Shown: positions 1 to 7,112, numbered from the stretch's first letter. The stretch is 21,907 nucleotides of DNA from JBOFCS01 sp051646185 (GCA_051646185.1 JBOFCS010000116.1:1-21907), one strand, 5' to 3'. Notes: generated by a model from the letters alone, not told the origin. Made by a program: numbers and translations.

Positions 1-293
1 CTTGGAGCCAAGCCCTACTTAAAACATTGTGGCTAGTTTCCAGGGTAGCCGGATATTGCTGAGTGTGCACACTGCTGTTGAAATTTTTTTGAATGAGTTC
101 TTCTTTGTAAAGTCCGTGATCAAAAATATTGAACTTCTATGATATTCAGTATAAACCTTGCTCTATATCTCTTTTTCTGTGGTTTTGATTTAGGAAAATC
201 AAATTTTTTTTTAGGTTAATGCATTCTTTACTTCACCGTGGTATACCCAAATTATGAGTAATAAAAAGTTTTATCGAAGAGGCACAAGCAGTT

Positions 294-354
294 GCTGATT
301 AATTATTTGTAAATAAGAAATAATCTTATAGCACGTCAAAAAATAATTAATAGC
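294..354. repeat. AT-rich imperfect inverted repeat
   Basis: The left arm (294-308, GCTGATTAATTATTT) pairs with the right arm (341-354, AAATAATTAATAGC) over 14 base pairs, with one bulged G at 297 and about 32 bases between the arms. The stem is almost all A-T, so it would be weak as RNA; as DNA it could be a binding site for a dimeric or nucleoid protein. No function can be assigned. Confidence 0.45.
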
Positions 355-381
355 AGAATTTTTGAGTATAACTAAGGGTTT

Positions 382-423
382 GCCACCTTTCTTCCCAACC
401 ATACTGCTGGGAAGAAAGGTGGC
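382..423 (-). terminator. Long perfect hairpin after the SDR gene
   Basis: A 16-base-pair perfect stem (382-397 with 408-423; arm GCCACCTTTCTTCCCA) closes a 10-base loop, 18 bases beyond the stop codon of the minus-strand dehydrogenase gene. Position and stability fit a transcript 3' end. Neither strand has a clear U-run after the stem, so it is not a textbook intrinsic terminator. The symmetric stem could also act on transcripts arriving from the left. Confidence 0.7.
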
Positions 424-441
424 CAGGTTAGGAACCTAAAG

Positions 442-1209
442 TTACCGTGGCGCCATGCGTAGTGCGCCGTCCATCCGAATTGTTTCACCATTGAGGTAGT
501 CGTGTTCGATGATGTCCCCAGCTAATTGTGCATACTCGGTGGGCTTGGCCAACCGTTGCGGGAAGGGGATGCCCGCTGCTAAGCCTTGGCGATATTCTTC
601 GGTGACACCAGCAAGCATAGGGGTATCAACAGTTCCAGGTGCTATTGTGTTCACCCGAATTCCCTGTTGAGCCAAATCGCGGGCAGCAGGGATTGTCATG
701 GCATGTACCCCACCTTTGGAGGCCGAGTACGCAATTTGGCCAATCTGCCCTTCAAAAGCAGCTACTGAAGCAGTATTAATGACTACGCCCCGCTGGCCGT
801 CTGCATCAACAGCCTCGGTCTTTGCGATGGCGTCAGCGGCAAGCCGCATAACGTTAAAGGTGCCAAGAAGGTTGACGGTAATGACCGTACGGAACAGTTC
901 AAGATCATGAGGTCCGTTTTTAGACAATACCCGTCCGGCCCAACCAACGCCGGCGCAGTTTACTACGATTCTAAGTGGGGCACCTGAGCCGGATGCTTGA
1001 TCGACAGCAGCTTGTACTTCGTCAGCACTTGTGACATCTGTAGGAATGAATGTGACGCCTTGGGGCGTGTTATCGCCAGCACGCTCGATGGAGGCGGCGA
1101 GGTCAAGCCCAAAAACTGTGGCTCCTCGATCGATGAGCAGGGCTGCAGTGGCAGCTCCTAGTCCCGACGCTGCTCCAGTGACGATGGCTGCGGTTCCCGC
1201 GATTTCCAT
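442..1209 (-). CDS. Short-chain dehydrogenase, HSD10-like (3-hydroxyacyl-CoA dehydrogenase type)
   Basis: A 255-residue cytosolic Rossmann-fold SDR. Visible motifs are TGAASGLG (residues 11-18, NAD(P)-binding loop), NCAG (84-87), the active-site Asn at 113, Ser148, Tyr161 and Lys165 (YSASK). The C-terminal portion, including FPQRLAKPTEYAQL and NGETIRMDGALRM, resembles the HSD17B10 / 3-hydroxy-2-methylbutyryl-CoA dehydrogenase branch, which oxidises short 3-hydroxyacyl-CoAs with NAD in fatty-acid and isoleucine breakdown. The exact substrate is inferred from family resemblance only. The ATG at 1209 is preferred because AAGGGA lies just upstream; an in-frame TTG eight codons earlier is a less likely start. 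It lies about 150 bases downstream of the Mn exporter gene on the same strand and may have its own promoter. A long hairpin follows. Confidence 0.88.
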   Translation of the reverse strand: MEIAGTAAIVTGAASGLGAATAALLIDRGATVFGLDLAASIERAGDNTPQGVTFIPTDVTSADEVQAAVDQASGSGAPLRIVVNCAGVGWAGRVLSKNGPHDLELFRTVITVNLLGTFNVMRLAADAIAKTEAVDADGQRGVVINTASVAAFEGQIGQIAYSASKGGVHAMTIPAARDLAQQGIRVNTIAPGTVDTPMLAGVTEEYRQGLAAGIPFPQRLAKPTEYAQLAGDIIEHDYLNGETIRMDGALRMAPR

Positions 1210-1362
1210 GGATGTTCCCTTCGATCTACTCAAGTTGATTCGAGATAACTTTCGGGTGAACCATAGCCGGTGTTGGTAGCAAAATCACTGAGGGCCTGAA
1301 ATCATTCAGCAAAGCGTCTGTGAGTTTGGTCAGTGTCAGGTACTAAAAATGGTTTAGCAGTG

Positions 1363-2049
1363 TTAGCTGCGATATGCCTGCGTAGTGAGAGTGCGGTGCG
1401 TGCGTAGTCCGCCAAAAATGGAGACCAACAGCACTGCGGTTGTGCCGGTGATCATCACAATCATTCCCGCGGGGTTTTCCGGGAAAAGCCCAGTGAGGAT
1501 AAGGGTGATGCCGAAAATAAAAAATAAGCTTGCAGCAAAGAATCGAATTATATTCTCAGGTAGTCTTTTTCGAATAAAAATACCGAGAGCTATGGCTAAA
1601 GCATCGGCAGAGACCATACCGATCGTTGATCCGATCCATACCCCAAACCAGTTATGATCGGCGGCAAGGGTGATGGTGGCAAGCATGGTTTTATCACCTA
1701 ATTCTGCGAGAAAAAATGCAGAAGTGATGGAAATTAACACGGATCGTTGGACGCGAGTGGCCTTTGCTGCTTCTCGTGCTGACAGTTTATCGCCACGCAC
1801 AGTCCATAGCGCAAACCCAAGGAAGGCAGTCCCGCCAATAATATTAATCTGCGCTGTTGGTAGTGAAATTCCCAAGTAATGACCGAGCATGACAGAGGCA
1901 AGATGCACCGCAGTGGTTGCTAGGGTAATACCGAAAATTACGATCCACCAGCGATATCGACTGGCAAAGGTCATTGCCATCAGTTGAGATTTATCGCCAA
2001 GCTCGGCAATGAAAATAATACTAAGACTGATAAATAGTGCTGACCACAT
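1363..2049 (-). CDS. TMEM165/GDT1-family manganese exporter
   Basis: A 228-residue, almost entirely hydrophobic membrane protein with the internal duplication typical of UPF0016/GDT1. Each half carries the signature E-x-G-D-K-[ST]: ELGDKSQL at residues 16-23 and ELGDKTML at 116-123. These acidic motifs bind the transported cation; bacterial members (MneA/MntX-like) export Mn2+ and protect against manganese excess. The ATG at 2049 starts directly at the first transmembrane helix and follows GGAGGT at a suitable distance. The leader contains a yybP-ykoY Mn2+ riboswitch (2085-2189), which strongly supports Mn export as the function and indicates induction by high manganese. sodA, upstream on the same strand but separated by a hairpin, encodes a Mn-type enzyme, so the two genes form a manganese-related neighbourhood. 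Confidence 0.93.
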   Translation of the reverse strand: MWSALFISLSIIFIAELGDKSQLMAMTFASRYRWWIVIFGITLATTAVHLASVMLGHYLGISLPTAQINIIGGTAFLGFALWTVRGDKLSAREAAKATRVQRSVLISITSAFFLAELGDKTMLATITLAADHNWFGVWIGSTIGMVSADALAIALGIFIRKRLPENIIRFFAASLFFIFGITLILTGLFPENPAGMIVMITGTTAVLLVSIFGGLRTHRTLTTQAYRS

Positions 2050-2078
2050 GGCTACCTCCAGCCTGCATCTGTTGATGC
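2050..2078 (-). promoter_or_regulatory. Riboswitch expression platform with RBS in a hairpin loop
   Basis: Between aptamer and ATG, the minus strand has GCATC-AACA-GATGC (2065-2078) followed by GGCT-GGAGGT-AGCC (2050-2063). The second hairpin presents the whole Shine-Dalgarno GGAGGT as its six-base loop and ends directly against the start codon. Pairing of this loop or stem with upstream sequence could control ribosome access; the switching partner cannot be decided by eye. Confidence 0.5.
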
Positions 2079-2084
2079 TTCGGC

Positions 2085-2189
2085 CGAAGGTCTCGCCCAC
2101 CGATTACTTTCCGGTTCACGTGCCGGGATTCAACGCCTAAGCGTTGCTGCCAGTATGTCGACAACGTGATTGGGGGCTACTCCCCTTCG
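2085..2189 (-). promoter_or_regulatory. yybP-ykoY manganese riboswitch
   Basis: Read on the minus strand, the leader of the exporter gene contains both near-invariant loops of the class: GGGGAGTAGC (2176-2185) and GCGAGACCTTCGGCC (2082-2096). The outer P1 stem is formed by CGAAGG (2184-2189) with CCTTCG (2085-2090). A further hairpin CCGG-CACGTGAA-CCGG lies between the two conserved loops. These features match the known Mn2+-sensing aptamer found ahead of UPF0016/GDT1 exporter genes. The region between aptamer and start codon holds two small hairpins and no U-tract, which suggests translational rather than transcriptional control. Confidence 0.93.
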
Positions 2190-2303
2190 CTGACAACTGT
2201 GACAGTAGCCGAATAAATTTTCATTTGCCAATCACGGTAATTACAGGAAAAAAGTTCGGAAACCCTGAAAACTATGTGAGGACAGCATTATTGGGCGCTA
2301 AGT

Positions 2304-2347
2304 CAGTTAGGCACTGCTACTGGCATTTAGGTAGCAGTGCCTAACTG
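2304..2347 (-). terminator. Hairpin after sodA
   Basis: A 17-base-pair perfect stem (2304-2320 with 2331-2347; arm CAGTTAGGCACTGCTAC) with a 10-base loop lies 27 bases beyond the sodA stop codon and before the leader of the Mn exporter gene. It probably ends the sodA transcript. As with the hairpin at 382-423, no strong U-run follows. Confidence 0.75.
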
Positions 2348-2373
2348 GCTGGAGCTAAGAGATTGTGTAGTGA

Positions 2374-2997
2374 CTACGGGAAGATGAGGCCACTGGTCTG
2401 GCTGGTTGCCGCCGCGAAGCGGGCTTGGACGTCAGCCCAATTAACAACATTCCAGAAGGCCTTCACATAGTCGGCTTTAACGTTCTTGTACTGAAGATAA
2501 AAAGCATGTTCCCACATGTCTACCTGTAGTAGCGGGATGATCCCCAATGGAACATTCGCCTGCTGATCGTAGAGTTGGAAAGTGAGAAGTTTTTTGCCAA
2601 GTGTGTCGTAGCCTAGAACGGCCCATCCGGACCCCTGCAGCCCATTAGCCGCAGCGGTGAACTGCGCTCGGAATTTATCGAAGGACCCAAATTGATCATC
2701 AATTGCCGCAGCGAGTTCTCCCTCAGGCTTGTCCCCACCGTTTGGTGAAAGGTTTTTCCACCAGATGGAGTGGTTAACGTGACCCCCAAGATGGAAGGCC
2801 AAGTTCTTCTCGAGCAAAAAAATCGATCCATGATCTTCTTTTTCGCGGGCCTCTTCTAGCTTGCTTAATGCAGTATTAACTCCAGCAACGTAGGCGGCGT
2901 GGTGTTTGGAGTGGTGAACCTCATTAATTTCACCGGAAATATGTGGTTCAAGTGCGGCATAGTCAAAGTCAAGATCCGGCAACGTGTATTCAGACAC
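2374..2997 (-). CDS. sodA: Superoxide dismutase, Mn-type
   Basis: A 207-residue Fe/Mn superoxide dismutase that converts superoxide to oxygen and hydrogen peroxide. The four metal ligands are visible: His28 (in VHHSKHH), His76 (GGHVNHSIWW), Asp160 and His164 (DMWEHAFYLQY). Gln145 (YDQQ) occupies the position that is His in the iron enzyme of M. tuberculosis, which suggests manganese. The C-terminal FWNVVNWADVQ and SQTSGLIF stretches are typical of actinobacterial SodA. The start is the GTG at 2997, preceded by AGAAGGGAA; the translated N-terminus aligns with the usual family start. There is no signal peptide. A long hairpin follows the gene, and the manganese exporter lies downstream. Confidence 0.97.
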   Translation of the reverse strand: MSEYTLPDLDFDYAALEPHISGEINEVHHSKHHAAYVAGVNTALSKLEEAREKEDHGSIFLLEKNLAFHLGGHVNHSIWWKNLSPNGGDKPEGELAAAIDDQFGSFDKFRAQFTAAANGLQGSGWAVLGYDTLGKKLLTFQLYDQQANVPLGIIPLLQVDMWEHAFYLQYKNVKADYVKAFWNVVNWADVQARFAAATSQTSGLIFP

Positions 2998-3166
2998 GAG
3001 ATTCCCTTCTTCGTGACTACCGCGTGCTAGGGCGGCGGCAGTCTTTTATTGGCTGATTGCTTATCGTCCTCTAGCGTTCCGTATTCGCTGACGCAGCGCA
3101 ACACACTCTAAGAGAAGTTACGAAACAGATTAACGGGGGTGTGGAAATCCTCGGTGCTAGTTTCGT

Positions 3167-3334
3167 TTAGACGAGAACAATAAGCACTAGTAATCCGAGC
3201 AGTGCAAGGGCGATGAAGGCTCCGCGAAGGCAGGGGATCAGTTGACTTCCTGATGTTGTTTCAGAAGAAAGCGCTGCGCTGTCAAGGATCGAACCATTCA
3301 CAATTCCTGCATCGATACTTCCAGTGGTCAACAT
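3167..3334 (-). CDS. Possible small single-pass membrane protein
   Basis: A short frame of about 55 residues ends in a continuous hydrophobic segment (AFIALALLGLLVLIVLV) that could be a C-terminal transmembrane anchor, after a polar Ser/Thr/Gly-rich N-terminus. A perfect AGGAGGA (3335-3341) sits right before the ATG at 3334, and more suitably spaced from the TTG at 3331, so one of these is the likely start. It lies 170 bases upstream of sodA on the same strand, and a GlxR/CRP-like site is just upstream of it. No family is recognised. The strong ribosome binding site and hydrophobic tail are the only support. Confidence 0.4.
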   Translation of the reverse strand: MLTTGSIDAGIVNGSILDSAALSSETTSGSQLIPCLRGAFIALALLGLLVLIVLV

Positions 3335-3369
3335 TCCTCCTGACATCAGCAAAAAGTTCCCTAAGCATC

Positions 3370-3385
3370 AGTGACAATAGTCACA
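3370..3385. promoter_or_regulatory. Candidate GlxR/CRP binding site
   Basis: The sequence AGTGACAATAGTCACA contains the perfect inverted repeat GTGAC-AATA-GTCAC and fits the CRP/GlxR consensus TGTGA-N6-TCACA with one mismatch at the first base. It lies between the divergent small ORF/sodA side and msrA, 84 bases before the msrA start. GlxR is the global cAMP-dependent regulator of corynebacteria; the assignment rests on the motif alone. Confidence 0.4.
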
Positions 3386-3468
3386 AGGGAGTGTGTGGCG
3401 TTGATCATAACCATATATCGACAAACTTGGGAAGTCGCTAGCCTTGTGTAAGCGCGTAGCATAGGAGT

Positions 3469-4143
3469 ATGTCCTGGTACAGAGATTTTTTTCCTCGAAC
3501 TACCGATGCTGTACGCGTGGTGGAAAAAGCCGATGCACTTCCTGGCCGCACTGGTGACAGTAAAATTTTAGCTCCACATTTTGTACACCGGCATTCGCTC
3601 TTCCCGCCTTTCCCGGAAGGTATGGAGTCTGCTGTGCTTGCAGCGGGGTGTTTCTGGGGTGCTGAACGAGTTTTTTGGCGGTTGCCCGGGGTTTATGTGA
3701 CTGCTGCTGGCTATGCCGGAGGATTTACCCCAAATCCAACCTATGAAGAGGTCTGTTCAGGTCTGACAGGGCATACGGAATCTGTTTTGGTGATTTTCGA
3801 CCCGCATGTGACTTCCTTCGCGAAGGTTCTTGGTGCTTTTTGGGAAAGCCACGACCCTACTCAGGGAATGCGTCAGGGAAATGATCACGGAACTCAGTAC
3901 CGCTCGGCAATATTTACCTCCACGAGGCCGCAGTTGATTGTTGCGCAGTCCAGCGCTGAGGCCTACGGCAAAGCGCTCAAGCAAGCAGGGAAGGGACTAA
4001 ATAGTGGCATCACCACTGAAATTTCTCAGCTAGAGCAGTTTTATTATGCGGAGGAGTATCACCAGCAGTATTTAGCTAAAAACCCGCAGGGATACTGTGG
4101 GTTAGGTGGAACTGGAGTTGCCTGCGTTGTGGAATCGGATTAG
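3469..4143 (+). CDS. msrA: Peptide-methionine (S)-S-oxide reductase
   Basis: A 224-residue MsrA, which reduces methionine-S-sulfoxide in proteins and free methionine. The catalytic cysteine is Cys61 in GCFWG; resolving cysteines are probably Cys210 (GYCGLGG) and Cys219 (GVACVV). The motifs YAGG, GHTE and HDPTQGMRQGNDHGTQYRS and the C-terminal EYHQQYLAKNPQGYC are standard for the family. About 50 residues precede the core domain, an extension common in actinobacterial MsrA. The ATG at 3469 follows TAGGAG very closely; no better start is seen. It is divergent from sodA, giving an oxidative-stress pair. Confidence 0.96.
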   Translation: MSWYRDFFPRTTDAVRVVEKADALPGRTGDSKILAPHFVHRHSLFPPFPEGMESAVLAAGCFWGAERVFWRLPGVYVTAAGYAGGFTPNPTYEEVCSGLTGHTESVLVIFDPHVTSFAKVLGAFWESHDPTQGMRQGNDHGTQYRSAIFTSTRPQLIVAQSSAEAYGKALKQAGKGLNSGITTEISQLEQFYYAEEYHQQYLAKNPQGYCGLGGTGVACVVESD

Positions 4144-4445
4144 ATCGGATGTTCTGTTCCGGCTAGCCGTAGTCAGCTAATTTCTTGAGTGTTAGTTAAA
4201 TATGATGAGAATTTACTATTCATCCACAGGTTCGCGGCAAGAGCCACGTAAATGCCTATAGTTACGACTGCTAATTGGGGATGAATCTGTGGAAACTGTG
4301 GATAACAGCCGTATTGAATGTGAGGCAGAACACAAAAAGCTAACAGCGGTATCAATAGTTGAGCCTCGTATGTGCTTATTGGGGTGATGCCCAGATTTCT
4401 TGGGCAATTTCAGGCAACTGTCCAGTTTAAGTAAGGAGCAAGGTC
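4144..4445. other. Intergenic region between msrA and the rhodanese gene
   Basis: About 300 bases without a convincing gene. It holds a group of DnaA-box-like sequences (4220-4305), a weak GlxR/CRP-like palindrome (TGTGAGGCAGAACACA at 4319-4334, one mismatch to consensus) and the ribosome binding site AAGGAG of the rhodanese gene. Hydrophobic reading frames exist on the minus strand but lack a ribosome binding site and are treated as chance. Confidence 0.5.
4220..4305. promoter_or_regulatory. DnaA-box-like cluster
   Basis: TGTGGATAA at 4297-4305 is the perfect consensus DnaA box TTATCCACA on the minus strand. TCATCCACA at 4220-4228 has one mismatch on the plus strand. TGTGGAAAC at 4288-4296 directly abuts the perfect box and differs from it by two bases. 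Two adjacent boxes plus one about 60 bases away suggest DnaA binding, either as a titration site or as regulation of the rhodanese operon. Neighbouring genes do not indicate the chromosomal origin. Confidence 0.4.
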
Positions 4446-4805
4446 GTGAGTATTTCCACTAGTCCAGCAGTACCATCGGTTATAGCTAAGGAATTGCCCA
4501 CTAAGCTGCCCAACAGTGCTGTCATCCTTGATGTGCGTGAGTATCAAGAATGGGACGGTGGGCACATCGCACAAGCTTTGCATATTCCGATGGGTGAGAT
4601 TCCGGTGCGGATGAGCGAGATTGACCCAACGTTAGACGTCTACGTGATGTGCCACTCCGGTGCACGATCGTTGCGAGTGGCTGATTATCTTAACCACAAC
4701 GGGTATAAGTGCATCAATGTCAGTGATGGGATGCTTGGCTGGGTCCAGGCCCAGCGGCCGGTGATTATTGGTGAACAGGCTAGTGGTCCTGAGGGCGATG
4801 AGTAG
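4446..4805 (+). CDS. Rhodanese-like domain protein
   Basis: A 119-residue single-domain rhodanese. Visible are the LDVRE motif (28-32), WDGGHIAQALHIP and the active-site loop CHSGARS with catalytic Cys69 followed by Arg74-Ser75. Such proteins carry a persulfide sulfur on the cysteine and take part in sulfur transfer or thiosulfate metabolism; the physiological partner is not evident. The GTG at 4446 is preceded by AAGGAG at good spacing. The stop is 9 bases before the next gene, so the two are probably co-transcribed. Confidence 0.92.
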   Translation: MSISTSPAVPSVIAKELPTKLPNSAVILDVREYQEWDGGHIAQALHIPMGEIPVRMSEIDPTLDVYVMCHSGARSLRVADYLNHNGYKCINVSDGMLGWVQAQRPVIIGEQASGPEGDE

Positions 4806-4814
4806 GGTGACTTT

Positions 4815-5843
4815 ATGATTCAAGTGTGTGCTCGCTGTGCCACGCGGTGGTCAGTGGGTGAGCGCATTGAGCAGTGGTGTCCGCGTTGCCAAGGGGTACT
4901 GCTTCAGCCTGAAGAATCTGAGATTCGAGGCAAAGTTGGTGTAGCTTACGGTACTGGATCTGATGAGCAGTTGGTAGTTCCGAAAACTCAGGGACAATCG
5001 CTTTACCCACCTCGTCGAGCTTTTCATTGGGTTGCGAAGTCTGCTTACTCGATACCCAAAAATCATGTTGCACAGACCAGGTCAAAGCTGGCATCGGATA
5101 CGCCGCACTACTCTTCTATTCCAAGGTGGGGATTAAAAGATAGGCTAGACACTGCTGCCCTAACTCGGAAAAAGCCTTTCACGCTGTGGTTGGCAAGTCA
5201 GACCGATCGCATCGTCAAAGTAACAATGATCAGCCTAGGTGCTGCAATCCTCAGTCAATTATGGAGATACTGGTTACTGTGGTGGAACCAAACTCACTTG
5301 CTTAGTACATGGTCAGTGCATCTCTCAGATTTTTTTGTTGCGGTAACAGGTGCCGTTGCGCTGTTGACAGGGGCGCTGAGTGCAGTGTGTCTGAGCTGTT
5401 GGTTGATTGATTTTCGTAAACACCACTATGCACGTTCAGGTGAGCGTGATCCACGTTCGGGGTTAGTCCTTACTGTGGGATGTTTATTTCCTATTCTGAA
5501 CATAGTTATGCCAGGTGTGTTTATTAATGAAATAGCTTTGGCAGCAAAAGATTTTGATAATAAGCGGCTACTACAGGTAGTGCGCATTTGGTGGTTATCA
5601 TGGGTCTTCAGTTGGCTGGCGTTTATCGGATTTCAACTATGGCGCTTTCTTGACAGCCTTGCTGCTGTTGCTAATTCGGCACTGCTTGCTGCTTTTGTAA
5701 ACGTCATTGCCTTGGGGTGCCTTTTTATGACAACCCAACTTGTGCAAGAACTCAGGTGCCATGAAAATTCGAAAGTACCCCGGAGGTGGACCGTGTCTGG
5801 GCACGCTGATTTGGCCGAAAGGATAGTTGATCGCGTTACTTAA
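4815..5843 (+). CDS. Zinc-ribbon membrane protein, DUF4328-like
   Basis: A 342-residue protein. The N-terminus has two CxxC-type pairs (Cys5/Cys8 and Cys22/Cys25) that form a probable zinc ribbon, followed by a ~100-residue polar linker. The C-terminal two thirds contain about five hydrophobic segments (roughly 137-157, 173-198, 218-242, 252-275, 283-306). The sequence RKHHYARSGERDPRSG, followed by GCLFPILNIVMPGVFINEI, resembles DUF4328 membrane domains of actinobacteria. Function is unknown. It starts 9 bases after the rhodanese stop with only a weak ribosome binding site, so translational coupling is likely. Its 3' end converges on the PhnA-like gene with a gap of 9 bases. Confidence 0.85.
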   Translation: MIQVCARCATRWSVGERIEQWCPRCQGVLLQPEESEIRGKVGVAYGTGSDEQLVVPKTQGQSLYPPRRAFHWVAKSAYSIPKNHVAQTRSKLASDTPHYSSIPRWGLKDRLDTAALTRKKPFTLWLASQTDRIVKVTMISLGAAILSQLWRYWLLWWNQTHLLSTWSVHLSDFFVAVTGAVALLTGALSAVCLSCWLIDFRKHHYARSGERDPRSGLVLTVGCLFPILNIVMPGVFINEIALAAKDFDNKRLLQVVRIWWLSWVFSWLAFIGFQLWRFLDSLAAVANSALLAAFVNVIALGCLFMTTQLVQELRCHENSKVPRRWTVSGHADLAERIVDRVT

Positions 5844-5852
5844 TCTGGCGGG

Positions 5853-6200
5853 TTAAATTTTCTTAACGACGCTGGACTTAAGTTGCATAGGGCCAATGCC
5901 ATCAATTTTACAATCGATATTGTGGTCATCTAAGCCGCTAACGAGGCGGATATTGCGTACCTTTGTCCCCGACTTAATGCCGGTCGGACTACCTTTCACC
6001 TTGAGGTTTTTGATGACCGTAACACTGTCTCCATGGGAGAGAATATTGCCGACGGAGTCGGTGATAACTTGTTCAGCGTTACTGGCCGGATCGTCCGGTA
6101 AGAGCTGTGCCCACTCGTGGGCGCACTCGGGACACACCAGGAGTGCGCCCATTTCATAGCTGTACGGGCAAGAACAATGGGGGCAAGGCAATAGGTCCAT
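5853..6200 (-). CDS. PhnA/YjdM-family zinc-ribbon protein
   Basis: A 115-residue protein with an N-terminal zinc ribbon (CPHC at residues 6-9, CPEC about 20 residues later) and a C-terminal PhnA domain with ITDSVGNILSHGDSVTVIKNLKVKG and the KIDGIGPMQLKSSVVKK ending. The family was once called alkylphosphonate uptake protein PhnA, but its role is not established and it is not phosphonoacetate hydrolase. The ATG at 6200 is chosen because the family begins at this point; upstream residues in the same frame look non-coding. The ribosome binding site is weak. It is divergent from the phosphodiesterase gene, leaving a 56-base shared promoter region. Confidence 0.92.
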   Translation of the reverse strand: MDLLPCPHCSCPYSYEMGALLVCPECAHEWAQLLPDDPASNAEQVITDSVGNILSHGDSVTVIKNLKVKGSPTGIKSGTKVRNIRLVSGLDDHNIDCKIDGIGPMQLKSSVVKKI

Positions 6201-6256
6201 TATTGCCAGCCTATCGAACGGTTTTAGATATTGGCTTTTGTGTCTGACTTGAGCGA

Positions 6257-7087
6257 GTGGTCGGCGACGGGCAGCATAGGGGGGTGGACTTTTTACGAGG
6301 CGATGGCAGGCTCCCCCTTGTGGTGGCACACCGAGGTGCTTCAGCTGCTAAAGCCGAACACACTCTTGCCGCCTACAATCTGGCATTGCAAGAAGGGGCT
6401 GATGGTCTGGAATGCGATATTCGGCTCAGTCGCGATGGGCATCTTGTCTGTATTCATGACCGGCTGGTGGATCGAACCTCCTCGGGTAGTGGCGTGGTTA
6501 GTGCAATGACGCTAAATGAGCTCAACAAATTTGAGTACAGCAGTTGGCATTCCCATGTAGGAGTGGTTGATCAAGATGAAGCGGGAATACTTACATTGGA
6601 AGATCTTGTTAAGTTGGTACTTGACTGGCATAGGCCTGTAAAGCTCTTCATTGAAACAAAGCATCCTGTGCGTTATGGCTCTTTGGTCGAGAAGAAATTG
6701 CTGGAACTTCTGCATGGTTTTGGGATTGCAACTCCACCTTCAGCGGATCACTCGCGTGTGGTTGTTATGTCTTTTTCCGCTTTATCAGTATGGCGAATTA
6801 GACGTTCGGCACCATTGCTTCCCACGGTTTTATTAGGAGAAGCGACTGCTTGTTTGGCGAGTAGCCATGAAACTATTTTGGGCACCAAAGCAATTGGTCC
6901 ATCAATAAAGTTATTACGAGAGAATCCCGGATTGGTAAATAAGGCCGCGATGGGAGGCCGTGCAACCTATTGCTGGACGGTTGATGACGCTCATGATGTT
7001 GCATTCTGCCGCGAACTGGGAGTGTCGTGGATTGCCACAAATTATCCCGGTTTGACTAAATCTTGGCTAGGGAATGGGATTTCTTAA
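6257..7087 (+). CDS. glpQ: Glycerophosphodiester phosphodiesterase
   Basis: A GDPD-family enzyme of up to 276 residues, which hydrolyses glycerophosphodiesters to glycerol-3-phosphate and an alcohol. The catalytic and metal residues are visible: His25-Arg26 (AHRGASAA), Glu52 and Asp54 (LECDIRLS), His67-Asp68 (CIHD), and a metal-binding Glu in FIETKHP. The C-terminal CWTVDDAHDVAFCRELGVSWIATNYPG is the typical end of the TIM barrel. No signal peptide is seen, so it is probably cytosolic, close to M. tuberculosis GlpQ1. The start is uncertain: GTG at 6257 or the in-frame GTG at 6284, which follows a G-run and leaves a shorter N-terminus. It is 25 bases upstream of the next gene and probably in an operon with it. 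Confidence 0.92.
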   Translation: MVGDGQHRGVDFLRGDGRLPLVVAHRGASAAKAEHTLAAYNLALQEGADGLECDIRLSRDGHLVCIHDRLVDRTSSGSGVVSAMTLNELNKFEYSSWHSHVGVVDQDEAGILTLEDLVKLVLDWHRPVKLFIETKHPVRYGSLVEKKLLELLHGFGIATPPSADHSRVVVMSFSALSVWRIRRSAPLLPTVLLGEATACLASSHETILGTKAIGPSIKLLRENPGLVNKAAMGGRATYCWTVDDAHDVAFCRELGVSWIATNYPGLTKSWLGNGIS

Positions 7088-7112
7088 TGGGAACACGGTA
7101 AGTTAGTGCCTC

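Larger units (their letters stand above)
1..441. other. Gene-free AT-rich region
   Basis: No convincing coding region is visible. From about 80 to 380 the sequence is strongly AT-rich, with runs of A and T near 85, 130, 200 and 310, unlike the genes that follow. It holds an imperfect inverted repeat at 294-354 and the hairpin behind the dehydrogenase gene at 382-423, listed separately. A 14-codon reading frame starts at 254 but has no ribosome binding site. The first ~60 bases have a more ordinary composition and could be the edge of a gene lying outside the window, but nothing can be read from them. Confidence 0.6.

Noticed and set aside
211..219. TTAGGTTAA resembling half of a DtxR iron box
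   Set aside because: The second half of the palindrome is missing and no gene start is nearby.
254..298. 14-codon peptide frame starting ATGAGTAATAAAAAG
   Set aside because: No ribosome binding site, too short to judge, and located in AT-rich non-coding sequence.
425..437. AGGTTAGGAACCT, a short palindrome like a shortened DtxR site
   Set aside because: It is two bases short of the DtxR spacing and lies at the 3' end of a gene, next to a hairpin, not at a promoter.
4173..4407. Hydrophobic minus-strand frames between msrA and the rhodanese gene
   Set aside because: No ribosome binding site, two overlapping frames of equal quality, and they cover the DnaA-box-like sites; probably chance.
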